A stretch of 64,000 nt of DNA from Spirosoma fluviale (lineage in GTDB: Bacteria; Bacteroidota; Bacteroidia; Cytophagales; Spirosomataceae). The stretch spans positions 372,001 through 436,000 of the forward strand of contig NZ_OCNH01000001.1 of NCBI RefSeq assembly GCF_900230225.1, read 5' to 3'. The position numbers were made by a program, and so were the translations under genes. Shown here in pieces: positions 1-8,509 of the stretch (the stretch's first letter is position 1; every line of letters begins with the position of its first letter). The notes beneath the pieces were generated by a model. That model was not told the DNA's origin. It made no database searches and was given only the letters and a program-made list of their open reading frames with translations.

Positions 1-1
1 G

Positions 2-955
2 TTGTTCGAAGAAGGAAAATTCCTGCTCGACGACCCTATTTCGAAGTATATACCAGCCTTCAAAAATCCAAAGGTATTGGACAAGTTCAACGAAAAAGAC
101 TCGTCGTTTACCACTGTTCCAGCAAAGCGTGAAATCACGATCCGGCAATTGCTCACCCACACGTCAGGTATCGGCTACCCGGTTATTGGCTCAAAAGAAG
201 CGGTTGCCATCTATGCTAAAAACAAAATACCCAGTGGAATTGGCACCCCTGGTGGCAGTCTGGCCGACGCGATGAACCGGCTGGGTACTTTGCCATTGCT
301 GCATCAACCCGGCGAAAAATTCACCTATGGGTTGAGTGTCGATGTGGTTGGTTACCTGATCGAAGTACTCTCCGGTCAGTCACTCGACCAGTTTCTTCGT
401 ACCCGACTATTTGATCCGCTAGGAATGAATGACACTTACTTTTATCTGCCCGAGTCTAAAAAGGGCCGCTTAACGATGGTCTTTACCGAGGATTCGGTGA
501 AATCTGTAAAGCCAATAGCAGTCCTCAATGGTCTATCGGGCGACTACCCAAAACAGGCGGGTACGTTTTACTCGGGTGGGGCCGGTTTATCGTCGACCAT
601 GTACGATTACGCTATTTTCCTGCAAATGATGCTGAATGGGGGCGAGTATGGCGGTAAGCGTTTCCTGAGCCCAACAACGGTGCGACTGATTACAACCAAT
701 CAAATTGGCGACTTGGGTGGGGGGGACTTTAAATTTGGTCTGGGTTTCTCCATTACGTCGAACAAAGGTGCATCCCGGTTACCTGTTTCCGAAGGCACAT
801 TCGAATGGGGCGGCTATTTTGGAACAACCTATTGGGCAGATCCCAAAGAAGGCATTGTTGCGCAGATTTATACCCAGAAAACACCCAACAGCTTCGGTGA
901 TCTGACCGATAAATTCAAGGTACTGGTATACCAGGCCATTACGCAGATGAAATAG
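2..955 (+). CDS. Serine hydrolase, beta-lactamase/PBP-like family (5' truncated)
   Basis: The reading frame is open to the left edge, so the N-terminus, including the expected catalytic SxxK motif, lies outside the window. What remains matches class C beta-lactamase-related serine hydrolases: an ITIRQLLTHTSGI segment, a PGEKFTYG segment where the Tyr of the YxN motif sits (here YGL rather than YSN), and a WGGYFGTTYWADP segment in the position of the KTG/HxG motif. These proteins are usually periplasmic esterases or peptidases rather than true beta-lactamases, and the altered YxN and HxG motifs suggest a non-beta-lactamase substrate. The gene ends at a hairpin shared with the converging thioesterase gene. 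The family call is firm; the substrate is unknown. Confidence 0.85.
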   Translation: MFEEGKFLLDDPISKYIPAFKNPKVLDKFNEKDSSFTTVPAKREITIRQLLTHTSGIGYPVIGSKEAVAIYAKNKIPSGIGTPGGSLADAMNRLGTLPLLHQPGEKFTYGLSVDVVGYLIEVLSGQSLDQFLRTRLFDPLGMNDTYFYLPESKKGRLTMVFTEDSVKSVKPIAVLNGLSGDYPKQAGTFYSGGAGLSSTMYDYAIFLQMMLNGGEYGGKRFLSPTTVRLITTNQIGDLGGGDFKFGLGFSITSNKGASRLPVSEGTFEWGGYFGTTYWADPKEGIVAQIYTQKTPNSFGDLTDKFKVLVYQAITQMK

Positions 956-959
956 TCAG

Positions 960-986
960 AACCGCACGGGCCGCCCGTGCGGTTTA
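960..986. terminator. Bidirectional hairpin terminator between convergent genes
   Basis: A perfect 11-bp stem (960-970 with 974-984, GC-rich, 3-nt loop) lies 5 nt after the serine hydrolase stop and overlaps the stop codon of the converging thioesterase gene. It is followed by TTT on the plus side and AA(C)T on the minus side, so the trailing T-run is weak. Confidence 0.6.
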
Positions 987-1499
987 AACTTTCAAAAACT
1001 CCCTCAGTTCCGTAGCGTCCTGTGCATTCATGCGTCCGGCTAATACGAGACGCAGTTGTCGTCGGCGCAGAGCACTGGCGTAGCGGTCTTTTTCATCGTC
1101 GGTTTCGGGAATAACGGCGGGTACTTCAATGGGCCTGCCGCTTTGATCGACTGCAACGAACGTATAATAAGCGCTGTTTGTGCTGACCCGGATACCGGCC
1201 GGAATATCTTCGGCCCACACTTCAATAAACACCTCCATCGAAGAACTGAACGCACGGGTTACCTGGGCTTTCATGGTAACGATGTTACCCAGCCGGATGG
1301 GCTCAGAAAAAGAGACATTGTCGACCGAGGCCGTCACAACAATGCGGTTGGAGTGTTTTTGAGCCGCAATGGCTGCGGCAATATCCATGAAGTGAAGCAG
1401 TCGCCCACCCATCAGATTGTTGAGGGTATTGGTATCGTTGGGAAGTACCATCTCGGTCATTACCGTAATGGAATCGCGGGCGTGTTTGGGTTGGGGCAT
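984..1499 (-). CDS. Acyl-CoA thioesterase, hotdog fold (YciA/BACH-like)
   Basis: The 171-residue protein has the features of hotdog acyl-CoA hydrolases: an N-terminal strand with the MVLPNDTNTLNNLMGG segment, where the conserved Asn/Asp and the GG(R/Q)LLHFMD helix form the active-site region, then SVDNVSFSEPIRLGNIV and SSMEVFIEVWAED, which fit the central strands. The expected reaction is hydrolysis of acyl-CoA to free fatty acid and CoA in the cytoplasm. The C-terminal 25 residues are basic, as in the BACH/YciA group. It converges on the serine hydrolase and is divergent from the hydroxylase gene at 1705. The family is secure; chain-length preference cannot be read. Confidence 0.9.
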   Translation of the reverse strand: MPQPKHARDSITVMTEMVLPNDTNTLNNLMGGRLLHFMDIAAAIAAQKHSNRIVVTASVDNVSFSEPIRLGNIVTMKAQVTRAFSSSMEVFIEVWAEDIPAGIRVSTNSAYYTFVAVDQSGRPIEVPAVIPETDDEKDRYASALRRRQLRLVLAGRMNAQDATELREFLKV

Positions 1500-1665
1500 T
1501 CGTTGGGTAGTCTTGTCAATGAGTGGTTAGCCGATGGGGAGCAGTCCTGTGGATGCTCCTTACGGTTCACAAACCAACGACCGAAAAAGCAGACTGGCAA
1601 ACAAAGGAATAATTTTGCTGATTTTTTGCCAGGTGACAGGCTTATTAAATCGCACTATTTCGTTG

Positions 1666-1673
1666 TAGATTTG
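1666..1673 (+). promoter_or_regulatory. Possible Bacteroidota -7 box (TAGATTTG)
   Basis: TAGATTTG matches the Bacteroidota -7 consensus TAnnTTTG and lies 31 nt before the ATG of the hydroxylase gene. No convincing -33 TTTG is seen at the usual spacing, so this is a weak candidate. Confidence 0.3.
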
Positions 1674-1704
1674 TATAATAACAACATAAAACTAGATACT
1701 GACT

Positions 1705-2565
1705 ATGGAGCGGTTAGTTAATTATTTTGAACATATTCCATCGTCGCATCGGGCGTTGATTTTGGTTGGGGGAATTGCTGCTTTTTGGATCATCGAAAGT
1801 GCCTTGCCTTTGTTTCGATTCTCTTATCGGAAAGTACAACATGCCGGAATCAACCTGTTCTTTACCCTAACTACCATTGTTGTCAACTTTGTGCTGGCCT
1901 TTATTCTGCTCAGAACCAGCGATTGGGCGGTCAACCATCAAATAGGTCTTTTGCCGTGGCTCGATTTGCCGCTTTGGGCCGAAACCATCGTTGGGTTGCT
2001 GGTCCTGGATCTGGTTGGTGCCTGGCTGGCACACTGGACGGAGCATAAGGTCACTTTCCTGTGGCGCTTTCACCTCATTCATCATACGGATACCTACGTC
2101 GATACAACGACTGCCAACCGTCATCACCCTGGCGAGAGCGTTATTCGGTTTGCTTTTACGACCCTGGCGGTGCTGATTGCGGGGGCACCTATGTGGCTGG
2201 TTTTCTTATACCAGGCGTTGTCTGTCGTTCTTTCGCAGTTCAACCATGCCAATATCGAGTTACCCCGCTGGGCCGACCGGTTACTGGGCTTACTTGTTGT
2301 AACGCCCAATATGCACCATGTGCATCATCATTATGTGTTGCCAGTGACCAATACCAACTACGGTAATATTTTCCCCTACTGGGATCGAATTTTCGGCACT
2401 TATCATGAAATGCCGGGCAAAGCTATCCACTACGGCATTGATACGCATGGCGAACCGAATGAACATTCGCACATCGGCAACCTGCTGAAAATACCTTTCC
2501 AGAAATACCGTCCGCCAGTAGGAGAGAAGTTGACTGAAACCCAAAAAACGCTGTCAGACGTTTAA
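1705..2565 (+). CDS. Sterol desaturase/fatty acid hydroxylase family membrane protein
   Basis: A 286-residue integral membrane di-iron enzyme candidate. It begins with four hydrophobic segments (about residues 17-110), followed by the His boxes of the fatty acid hydroxylase superfamily: HWTEH, then FHLIHHTD and NRHHP, and near the C-terminus MHHVHHHY. The segment NTNYGNIFPYWDRIFGTY is the usual ending of the catalytic domain. Known relatives use O2 to hydroxylate or desaturate sterols, carotenoids or fatty acids at the inner membrane. All His clusters are present, so it should be active. The stop codon directly abuts that of the converging lipoprotein gene. The substrate cannot be assigned. 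Confidence 0.9.
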   Translation: MERLVNYFEHIPSSHRALILVGGIAAFWIIESALPLFRFSYRKVQHAGINLFFTLTTIVVNFVLAFILLRTSDWAVNHQIGLLPWLDLPLWAETIVGLLVLDLVGAWLAHWTEHKVTFLWRFHLIHHTDTYVDTTTANRHHPGESVIRFAFTTLAVLIAGAPMWLVFLYQALSVVLSQFNHANIELPRWADRLLGLLVVTPNMHHVHHHYVLPVTNTNYGNIFPYWDRIFGTYHEMPGKAIHYGIDTHGEPNEHSHIGNLLKIPFQKYRPPVGEKLTETQKTLSDV

Positions 2566-3030
2566 TTACGGGCAAGTGGTTTTTATGAGTACGTATCGGT
2601 AGCCACTCTTCGGCTCTTTCAAGACCCATTTTCCGGCTTTTTCCACGCGCTCCCCTTCGTACCAGGAAATAGTGTCGCCGTTCATCTTGAAGTCGAGCGG
2701 GTAAATCTGCGTTGTGCCCTCACCCGAACGCTGCCAGTCGGCCTGGATGGTGTTGTTGTTGATTGTGCCCTGAAAGCCACCCCCTGCCCGGTCTTTTTCG
2801 AAGGGCTTGTTGTCCAGATACCCCGTGGCCAGATTGTTGTTGATAACCAACTGTAGGCTGGTGGTATCGCGGTTTATGACCTGTTGAAAACAAAGGGTAT
2901 CGGGAGCCATTGATGTGGTTGTTTGCTCATCAGGCCGGGTCTGTGAGGATTCATTGGTCGATTGTTCTGAAGGACGGCTTTGGCAACTTGCCAACAGAAG
3001 TAGTGTAGTAAGAGTCAGATAGGTAGACAT
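2566..3030 (-). CDS. Small lipoprotein of unknown function
   Basis: A 154-residue protein with a short hydrophobic signal ending in a lipobox (LLLASC, Cys16), so it is probably a lipoprotein. A low-complexity Ser/Thr/Gln/Glu linker follows (about residues 17-45). The rest resembles a small beta-rich domain with a GYLDNKPFEKDRAGGGFQG segment and a C-terminal WYEGERVEKAGKWVLKEP segment, a pattern I associate only loosely with Bacteroidota lipoproteins of no assigned role. It is convergent with the hydroxylase gene with zero spacing. No catalytic motif was seen. Confidence 0.75.
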   Translation of the reverse strand: MSTYLTLTTLLLLASCQSRPSEQSTNESSQTRPDEQTTTSMAPDTLCFQQVINRDTTSLQLVINNNLATGYLDNKPFEKDRAGGGFQGTINNNTIQADWQRSGEGTTQIYPLDFKMNGDTISWYEGERVEKAGKWVLKEPKSGYRYVLIKTTCP

Positions 3031-3201
3031 GAGGGAAACTGAGAATTTTTAGACTAACCCGTTTGCTTGTCAATAGTTTAATCATCAGGCTAGTGAGCGC
3101 TAAGGAACGGTCAGTAAATATTAATGAACATTACGGGTAGATTGTTGTTGTTTGCAAAGCGGACAACCCGTTCCACTCAAATCCCCCATCTATAATCACC
3201 C

Positions 3202-4194
3202 ATGTTAGCTAATCGTAATCCGTTCGCAGGACGGAAACTATCGTTACTTGTCGCCTTACTGGTCTCTTTAGCCGTTTCTTTCTCCGCTTGTAATGAAGTA
3301 GATAAAAACACACCTACGTTCCCAACCATCGGCGAGATCGTCAACACTGGCAGTAGGTTCACCTTATTAAAAGAGGCTCTCATTCGTGCCGGACTCGATG
3401 GTGTAGTGGCCCAGCCCGGTACTTACACAGTATTTGCCCCAACGGACGATGCCTTTAAGGCATTTGGCTATGTGGATGCTGCCGCCATTAAGGCGGCTCC
3501 TGTCGATTTACTGAAAACGGTGTTGCAATATCACGTTCTGGGCGCTCGGGTGGCTGCGTCGGATATACCTACGGCGATCAATACATCCCAGCCGACGCTG
3601 GCAGGTTTACCCCTATATATATCGAAAGTTGCGTCGGGTACCGGAACCGCATCGGTTGTGTCGATTAATGGTGCCCGTGTTCTGCAAGCCGACGGACAGG
3701 CAAGCAATGGCGTTATTCACGCGATTGACCGGGTACTGCTGCCCCCTGTTTTTGGCAATGTAGCCGTTACGATTCAGAGTATTCCCCTGCTGTATCCAGC
3801 TGCTTCGTTCAAGCTCCTGCTGGCGGCAGTGACGAAAGCTGGTATTGGGGGGGCGCTGACAGGGACGGGACCGCTGACCGTGTTTGCTCCAACCGATGCG
3901 GCTTTTAAAGCAGTAGGTATCGACTCCACCGTTATTGCCAATACATCGTCAACGGCCTTGACTGGAATTCTTACCTATCACGTGCTTAACAGCCGTACCT
4001 ACAGCCCGCTCGTTACGAATGGTGCCAGCCTGTCGACCCTCCAGGGGGGAACGATCACGGCGGGTACAAGCACAACGGGTATCACGGTTTCAGGTAAAGG
4101 AAATTCAGGGATCGCTTCGAACATAACTGGTCCTGATATTACAGCTACGAATGGTGTTGTACACATCATTGACCGTGTTTTACTGCCCCAATAG
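3202..4194 (+). CDS. Fasciclin (FAS1) repeat lipoprotein
   Basis: The 330-residue protein has a hydrophobic signal ending in a lipobox-like FSAC (Cys about residue 30), followed by two FAS1 domains (about residues 45-185 and 190-330). Each carries the FAS1 signatures: TVFAPTDDAFKAFG and TVFAPTDAAFKAVG (H1-type box), YHVL, and the closing NGVIHAIDRVLLPP / NGVVHIIDRVLLPQ (H2-type box). FAS1 domains act in adhesion at the cell surface. The gene stands alone, with a long hairpin downstream at 4217-4282. Domain assignment is secure; the ligand is unknown. Confidence 0.93.
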   Translation: MLANRNPFAGRKLSLLVALLVSLAVSFSACNEVDKNTPTFPTIGEIVNTGSRFTLLKEALIRAGLDGVVAQPGTYTVFAPTDDAFKAFGYVDAAAIKAAPVDLLKTVLQYHVLGARVAASDIPTAINTSQPTLAGLPLYISKVASGTGTASVVSINGARVLQADGQASNGVIHAIDRVLLPPVFGNVAVTIQSIPLLYPAASFKLLLAAVTKAGIGGALTGTGPLTVFAPTDAAFKAVGIDSTVIANTSSTALTGILTYHVLNSRTYSPLVTNGASLSTLQGGTITAGTSTTGITVSGKGNSGIASNITGPDITATNGVVHIIDRVLLPQ

Positions 4195-4216
4195 ACTTAC
4201 ATCAACTGACAGGAAT

Positions 4217-4282
4217 GCCAGAAGGCGCAAAGGTCGCAAAGGAGATGAGCCTCATTCCTTTGCGACCTTTGCGCCTTTTGGC
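4217..4282. repeat. Long imperfect inverted repeat (CGCAAAGGTCGCAAAGG type)
   Basis: Two arms of about 33 bp pair across this segment with only a few mismatches: the left arm contains GGCGCAAAGGTCGCAAAGG and the right arm its complement CCTTTGCGACCTTTGCGCC. It sits downstream of the fasciclin gene and could fold as a terminator-like hairpin, but both arms are themselves internally repetitive. I recall this type of motif as a dispersed intergenic repeat in Bacteroidota. Compare the related layout at 25701-25772. Confidence 0.8.
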
Positions 4283-4329
4283 GTTTAAAACAGCCTGCCA
4301 GGCTACCGGTTCAGCCGGAATCAAAACCC

Positions 4330-4361
4330 TTGCCTAACTGTTCTGTTTACGTATAGCTTTG
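4330..4361 (+). promoter_or_regulatory. Candidate Bacteroidota promoter for polA
   Basis: TTG at 4330-4332 and TAGCTTTG at 4354-4361 are separated by 21 bp, which fits the Bacteroidota -33 (TTTG) / -7 (TAnnTTTG) arrangement. The -7 box lies about 90 nt before the polA ATG, implying a medium-length leader. Confidence 0.45.
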
Positions 4362-4451
4362 TGCATACCTCTTCTGAATTTGTCGGGCCAAAAGCGCGTG
4401 ATTGTCCGTAAGACTTTCGACCTTTGAGCTATTGACAGCTACCTTTATAGA

Positions 4452-7400
4452 ATGGCCAAACCAACCAAAAAACTGTTTTTATTAGACGCGCTGGCGCTTA
4501 TCTACCGCGCTCATTTTGCTTTTAGTAAATCGCCCCGTATCTCATCGAGGGGCATCAATACATCGGCCGTGTTCGGGTTTATGAACGCCATGATCGAGGT
4601 GTTGACGAAAGAGAAGCCCACCCACATTGGCGTTGCCTTCGACTCGGCAAAGAAGACATTCCGGCACGAGTCGTTCCCGATGTATAAGGCCAATCGGCAG
4701 TCGCAGCCCGAAGATATTAGTGTGGCTATGCCGTACATCAAGCAGATTGTGGAGGCCATGCACATTCCCATGCTGATTCTGGATGGGTACGAAGCCGACG
4801 ATATTATTGGAACGATCGCCAAAAAAGCTGCTCTGGCTGATTTTGAGGTCTATATGATGACGCCCGACAAAGATTACGGGCAATTGGTGGAAGAGCATAT
4901 TCATATTTATAAGCCCGCTTTCATGGGCAAACCCGCCGAAAAACTGGGCGTGAAAGAGGTTCTGGAACGCTGGAATATTGAGCGCATCGACCAGGTGACG
5001 GATATGCTCGGGTTAATGGGCGATTCAGTCGATAACATTCCGGGTATTCCCGGCATTGGCGAAAAAACGGCGCAGAAACTCGTTGCCGACTTTGGATCGG
5101 TCGAAAACCTTATTGCCCGCGCCGATGAGCTGAAAGGAAAACTTAAGGAAAACGTTGTCAATTTCGCCCAGCAGGGCCTGTTGTCGAAAGAGCTGGCCAC
5201 CATTCATCTGGATGTGCCGGTGCCTTTCGATGAAGAACACCTGCGCCACACCGAATACGACAAACCCCGGTTAGCCGCCTTGCTGGACGAACTGGAGTTT
5301 CGGCAGATGAAGACTCGTTTGCTGGGTGGTACGTACGACGAAAAACCGTTGCCATCGGCGTTCCAGGCCCCCGGTTCCGCCCAGATGAATCTATTCGATT
5401 CGCCGGGTGGCGACACGCCAGCATTCCTGCCGTTTCCGAATATGGGGGCGTCCAATCCATCCGGGGCCAGTGATCTGCCGTTTGATTTCGGGAATGAGAC
5501 GACTCCGGCAGCCGCACCCACTGAGAAGCCCAAAGGCAAACGTACCGCCGTTAAAGTGCCGGTTGCCTCGGGTTCTGAAGCAACCCCAACGGGTGTGACC
5601 GATACCATCACGACAGATGACAAGCCGGGTTCGGAGGTGAGCGAAACGAACGGAACACCCGCTTACCTGGATGTCTATCCCGACTACGAAATCGACGAGA
5701 ATCAGCCCGAACGGCGCAAGACGATACTATCCGTCAAGCACGACTATCGGTTGGTGGATACGCCCGAACTCCGGGCCAGTCTGGTTCATTATATGAGCCT
5801 TCAGGAGAGCCTTTGCTTCGATTCGGAAACGACCGCCATCGACCCCGTTGAGGCCGATCTGGTTGGCCTGTCCTTCGCGTACCGAACGGGCGAAGCGTTC
5901 TACGTGCCCGTTCCCGCCGACCGAGAAGAGGCTCAAGCCATTGTTGACCAGTTCAAGCCTGTTTTCGAGAATCCAGCCATCGAAAAAATCGGGCAGAACC
6001 TGAAATACGACCTGCTGATGCTAAAAAAGTACGGCGTGGAGGTTCAGGGCAAACTGTTCGACACCATGATTGCCCATTACCTGATTGAGCCCGAAATGCG
6101 CCACAATATGGACATGATGGCCATGACCTACCTGAACTACAGCCCGGTCGAGATTGAAGCCCTGATTGGCAAAAAAGGGAAAGGGCAGTTGACCATGCGT
6201 GATGTGGACATTCAGAAAGTGGTCGATTATGCGGGTGAAGATGCCGACATTACCCTGCAACTGAAACACGCCTTTGCTCCCCGGCTCGAAAAAGACAACC
6301 TGCACAAACTCTTCGATCAGGTAGAAATGCCCCTCGTTCAGGTGCTGACGGATCTGGAACTTGAAGGGATTAAGATCGATACCAACGCGCTGGCTGAACT
6401 CTCCGCCACGCTGGAAGTGGATATGCGGCAGGTGCAGCAGGAGATTTTCGAGATTGCCGGTGAGACGTTCAATATCGGCTCGCCGAAGCAGTTGGGCGAA
6501 GTGCTGTTCGACCGGCTCAAGCTCGATAAGAACGCTAAAAAGACCAAAACCGGGCAGTATGCCACGGGCGAGGAGATTCTGTCGAAGCTGGAAGTCGAAC
6601 ATGAAATAGCCCGGAAAATTCTCGATTACCGGGAGTTGATCAAGTTAAAGAACACGTACGTCGATGCGCTGCCGCTGCTGATCAGCAAGCGCACCGGCCG
6701 GATTCATACGTCCTTCAACCAAGCCGTTGCGGCCACCGGGCGATTGTCGTCAACAAACCCGAACCTGCAAAACATTCCGATTCGGACGCCACGCGGACAG
6801 GAAATCCGCAAGGCTTTCGTACCACGCGGGCCGGAGTTCGTGATCATGTCGGCCGATTATTCGCAAATCGAATTGCGCATCATGGCGGCTTTCAGTGGTG
6901 ACCAAACCATGCTGGACGCGTTCAATAATGGCGTCGATATTCACACCCAAACGGCCAGCAAGGTATTCCACGTGGGTCTGGACGAAGTAACCACCGACAT
7001 GCGCCGGAAGGCCAAAACCATCAATTTTGGCATCATTTACGGCATCTCGTCCTTTGGTCTGGCGCAGCGGCTCAAGATTCCACGCAAGGAAGCGGGGCAG
7101 ATCATCGAAGAGTATTTCGCCGGTTTCCCGGCCGTAAAAGGCTATATCGATCAGTGCATCGAAAAAGCGCGCGGCTTTGGCTATGCCGAAACGATTCTGG
7201 GTCGGCGTCGGTATTTGCGTGACATCAATTCCCGCAACCAGACTGACCGGATGTTCGCCGAGCGCAACGCCGTAAATGCCCCCATTCAGGGAAGTGCCGC
7301 CGACATGCTCAAGATTGCCATGATTCAGATTCACGAGTTCATGCAGTCCGAGCGGTTAAAGTCAAAAATGATCCTGACTGTACATGACGAACTCGTCTTC

Positions 7401-7529
7401 GACGCCCACCGCGATGAAATCGACCTGCTCCGCGTGCGTGTCGATGAGATCATGAAAAATGCCATCCCGATGGGCGTGAAGATGGAAACCGGCATCGGCA
7501 CCGGCGAAAACTGGTTGCTGGCGCACTGA
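4452..7529 (+). CDS. polA: DNA polymerase I
   Basis: A 1025-residue family A polymerase with all three domains. Residues 1-290 form the 5'-3' exonuclease (EADDIIGT, TPDKDYGQLV, GDSVDNIPGIPGIGEKTA). A Pro/Gly/Ser/Thr-rich linker of about 110 residues (300-410) follows and accounts for the extra length over the roughly 930-residue E. coli enzyme. The 3'-5' exonuclease keeps its DxE motif (FDSET, Asp457 and Glu459), so proofreading looks intact. The polymerase domain has RLSSTNPNLQNIP, motif A DYSQIELR (Asp about 802), motif B RRKAKTINFGIIYG and motif C VHDELVFD (Asp979). It acts in repair and Okazaki fragment maturation. xisH starts 10 nt after its stop, suggesting possible co-transcription. 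Confidence 0.98.
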   Translation: MAKPTKKLFLLDALALIYRAHFAFSKSPRISSRGINTSAVFGFMNAMIEVLTKEKPTHIGVAFDSAKKTFRHESFPMYKANRQSQPEDISVAMPYIKQIVEAMHIPMLILDGYEADDIIGTIAKKAALADFEVYMMTPDKDYGQLVEEHIHIYKPAFMGKPAEKLGVKEVLERWNIERIDQVTDMLGLMGDSVDNIPGIPGIGEKTAQKLVADFGSVENLIARADELKGKLKENVVNFAQQGLLSKELATIHLDVPVPFDEEHLRHTEYDKPRLAALLDELEFRQMKTRLLGGTYDEKPLPSAFQAPGSAQMNLFDSPGGDTPAFLPFPNMGASNPSGASDLPFDFGNETTPAAAPTEKPKGKRTAVKVPVASGSEATPTGVTDTITTDDKPGSEVSETNGTPAYLDVYPDYEIDENQPERRKTILSVKHDYRLVDTPELRASLVHYMSLQESLCFDSETTAIDPVEADLVGLSFAYRTGEAFYVPVPADREEAQAIVDQFKPVFENPAIEKIGQNLKYDLLMLKKYGVEVQGKLFDTMIAHYLIEPEMRHNMDMMAMTYLNYSPVEIEALIGKKGKGQLTMRDVDIQKVVDYAGEDADITLQLKHAFAPRLEKDNLHKLFDQVEMPLVQVLTDLELEGIKIDTNALAELSATLEVDMRQVQQEIFEIAGETFNIGSPKQLGEVLFDRLKLDKNAKKTKTGQYATGEEILSKLEVEHEIARKILDYRELIKLKNTYVDALPLLISKRTGRIHTSFNQAVAATGRLSSTNPNLQNIPIRTPRGQEIRKAFVPRGPEFVIMSADYSQIELRIMAAFSGDQTMLDAFNNGVDIHTQTASKVFHVGLDEVTTDMRRKAKTINFGIIYGISSFGLAQRLKIPRKEAGQIIEEYFAGFPAVKGYIDQCIEKARGFGYAETILGRRRYLRDINSRNQTDRMFAERNAVNAPIQGSAADMLKIAMIQIHEFMQSERLKSKMILTVHDELVFDAHRDEIDLLRVRVDEIMKNAIPMGVKMETGIGTGENWLLAH

Positions 7530-7539
7530 TAAGAGCAAT

Positions 7540-7956
7540 ATGGCAAGAGATATTTTTCACCCCGTAGTTCGTGAGGTTCTTCTGAATGACGGCTGGGTAA
7601 TCACGCACGATCCATATTTTATTAATGCTATGGATCGGAACTATGAGGTTGATTTAGCGGCCGAACAACTTGTTGGCGCTCAGAAGGGCTTAGATAAAAT
7701 AGCTGTAGAGGTGAAGAGTTTTCTGTCACCGTCATTCACGTATGAATTTCATACTATACTAGGGCAGTACCTCAATTATCACACATTTATGGGTATTCAG
7801 GAGCCAGATAGGGTCCTTTATCTCGCTGTGCCTCGTGGAATTTACGATACGTTCTTTACAGATGCCGCAACACAACTAATATTGACTAAATTTGGTATGA
7901 ATGTACTTGTGTATGATGTTGAAGCTAAACTTATCGAGCAATGGATAAAAAAATAG
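7540..7956 (+). CDS. xisH: XisH family protein (fdxN element excision controlling factor), endonuclease-like fold
   Basis: A 138-residue protein matching the XisH family first described in heterocystous cyanobacteria, where XisH and XisI are needed with the recombinase XisF to excise the fdxN element. The N-terminal half carries a likely PD-(D/E)xK nuclease core: Asp38 in YEVDLAAE and Glu57-Val-Lys59 in IAVEVKSF, then the conserved SYEFHTILGQYLNY-like helix (here FTYEFHTILGQYLNY). It starts 10 nt after polA and overlaps xisI by 16 nt, so the pair is translationally coupled. Base composition is clearly more AT-rich than polA, which suggests acquisition by transfer. No xisF-like recombinase or nif element is near, so the role here is unknown. 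Confidence 0.88.
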   Translation: MARDIFHPVVREVLLNDGWVITHDPYFINAMDRNYEVDLAAEQLVGAQKGLDKIAVEVKSFLSPSFTYEFHTILGQYLNYHTFMGIQEPDRVLYLAVPRGIYDTFFTDAATQLILTKFGMNVLVYDVEAKLIEQWIKK

Positions 7957-8282
7957 CCACATACGCGACTATTCTGACTGAATGTCTTGACACATTCGTG
8001 AACCGCCGGAATAGGGGCAGCGAAATCGAGTATGAGCTAATCGCTGATGATAAGCATCGTCATTATCAAGTGATTCGAACGGGATGGCGCAAAGATGTAT
8101 TTGAGTATAACGTTGTATTTCATTTTCACATTAAGCCAACAGGTAAAGTTTGGCTTCTGGTCAACAATACCGATATTTTGGTGACCGACGACCTGATTGA
8201 ACGTGGTATTCCTGCATCTGATATTGTTATCGGTTTTCTGCCCGAGTTCATGCGGACTTACTCCGGGTTTGCGGTAGCTTAG
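7941..8282 (+). CDS. xisI: XisI family protein, partner of XisH
   Basis: The 113-residue protein matches XisI: an N-terminal helix (YATILTECLDTF), the DDKHRHYQVIRTGWRKD segment with the conserved Gly-Trp, a WLLVNNTDILVTDDLIERGIP segment, and the family's C-terminal DIVIGFLPEFMRTYSGFAVA. Its start lies inside the 3' end of xisH (16-nt overlap), the usual organisation of the pair. XisI is thought to act with XisH, but its biochemical activity has not been established to my knowledge. A hairpin terminator follows at 8363. Confidence 0.9.
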   Translation: MDKKIATYATILTECLDTFVNRRNRGSEIEYELIADDKHRHYQVIRTGWRKDVFEYNVVFHFHIKPTGKVWLLVNNTDILVTDDLIERGIPASDIVIGFLPEFMRTYSGFAVA

Positions 8283-8362
8283 AAATGTATTAATATGGTT
8301 CAAGCTGGCGCGGGCATTGGCCCGTGCCTTCTCATATAAGCGAGCATTCGCTCGCCCAACAC

Positions 8363-8403
8363 AAACCCCATCCTGACGCTACTACTCAGGATGGGGTTTT
8401 TTC
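8363..8403 (+). terminator. Rho-independent terminator after xisHI
   Basis: A perfect 14-bp stem (8363-8376 with 8386-8399, AAACCCCATCCTGA type) with a 9-nt loop is followed by a run of T. It closes the polA-xisH-xisI direction. Confidence 0.85.
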
Positions 8404-8509
8404 GGCCACTTATCCGGGCTATAAACCGACAAATCATTTTTCGTAAGGCTAAGGAATAGAAAGTGGTAATCTTGGCGGACAATCACCTATCACTTTCCCA
8501 TCTTCTCTT

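Noticed and set aside
1056-1721. 221-codon plus-strand ORF
   Set aside because: It is antisense to the thioesterase, with no family-like motifs; the thioesterase has clear hotdog signatures.
6750-7334. 194-codon minus-strand ORF inside polA
   Set aside because: It is antisense to the polymerase domain of DNA polymerase I.
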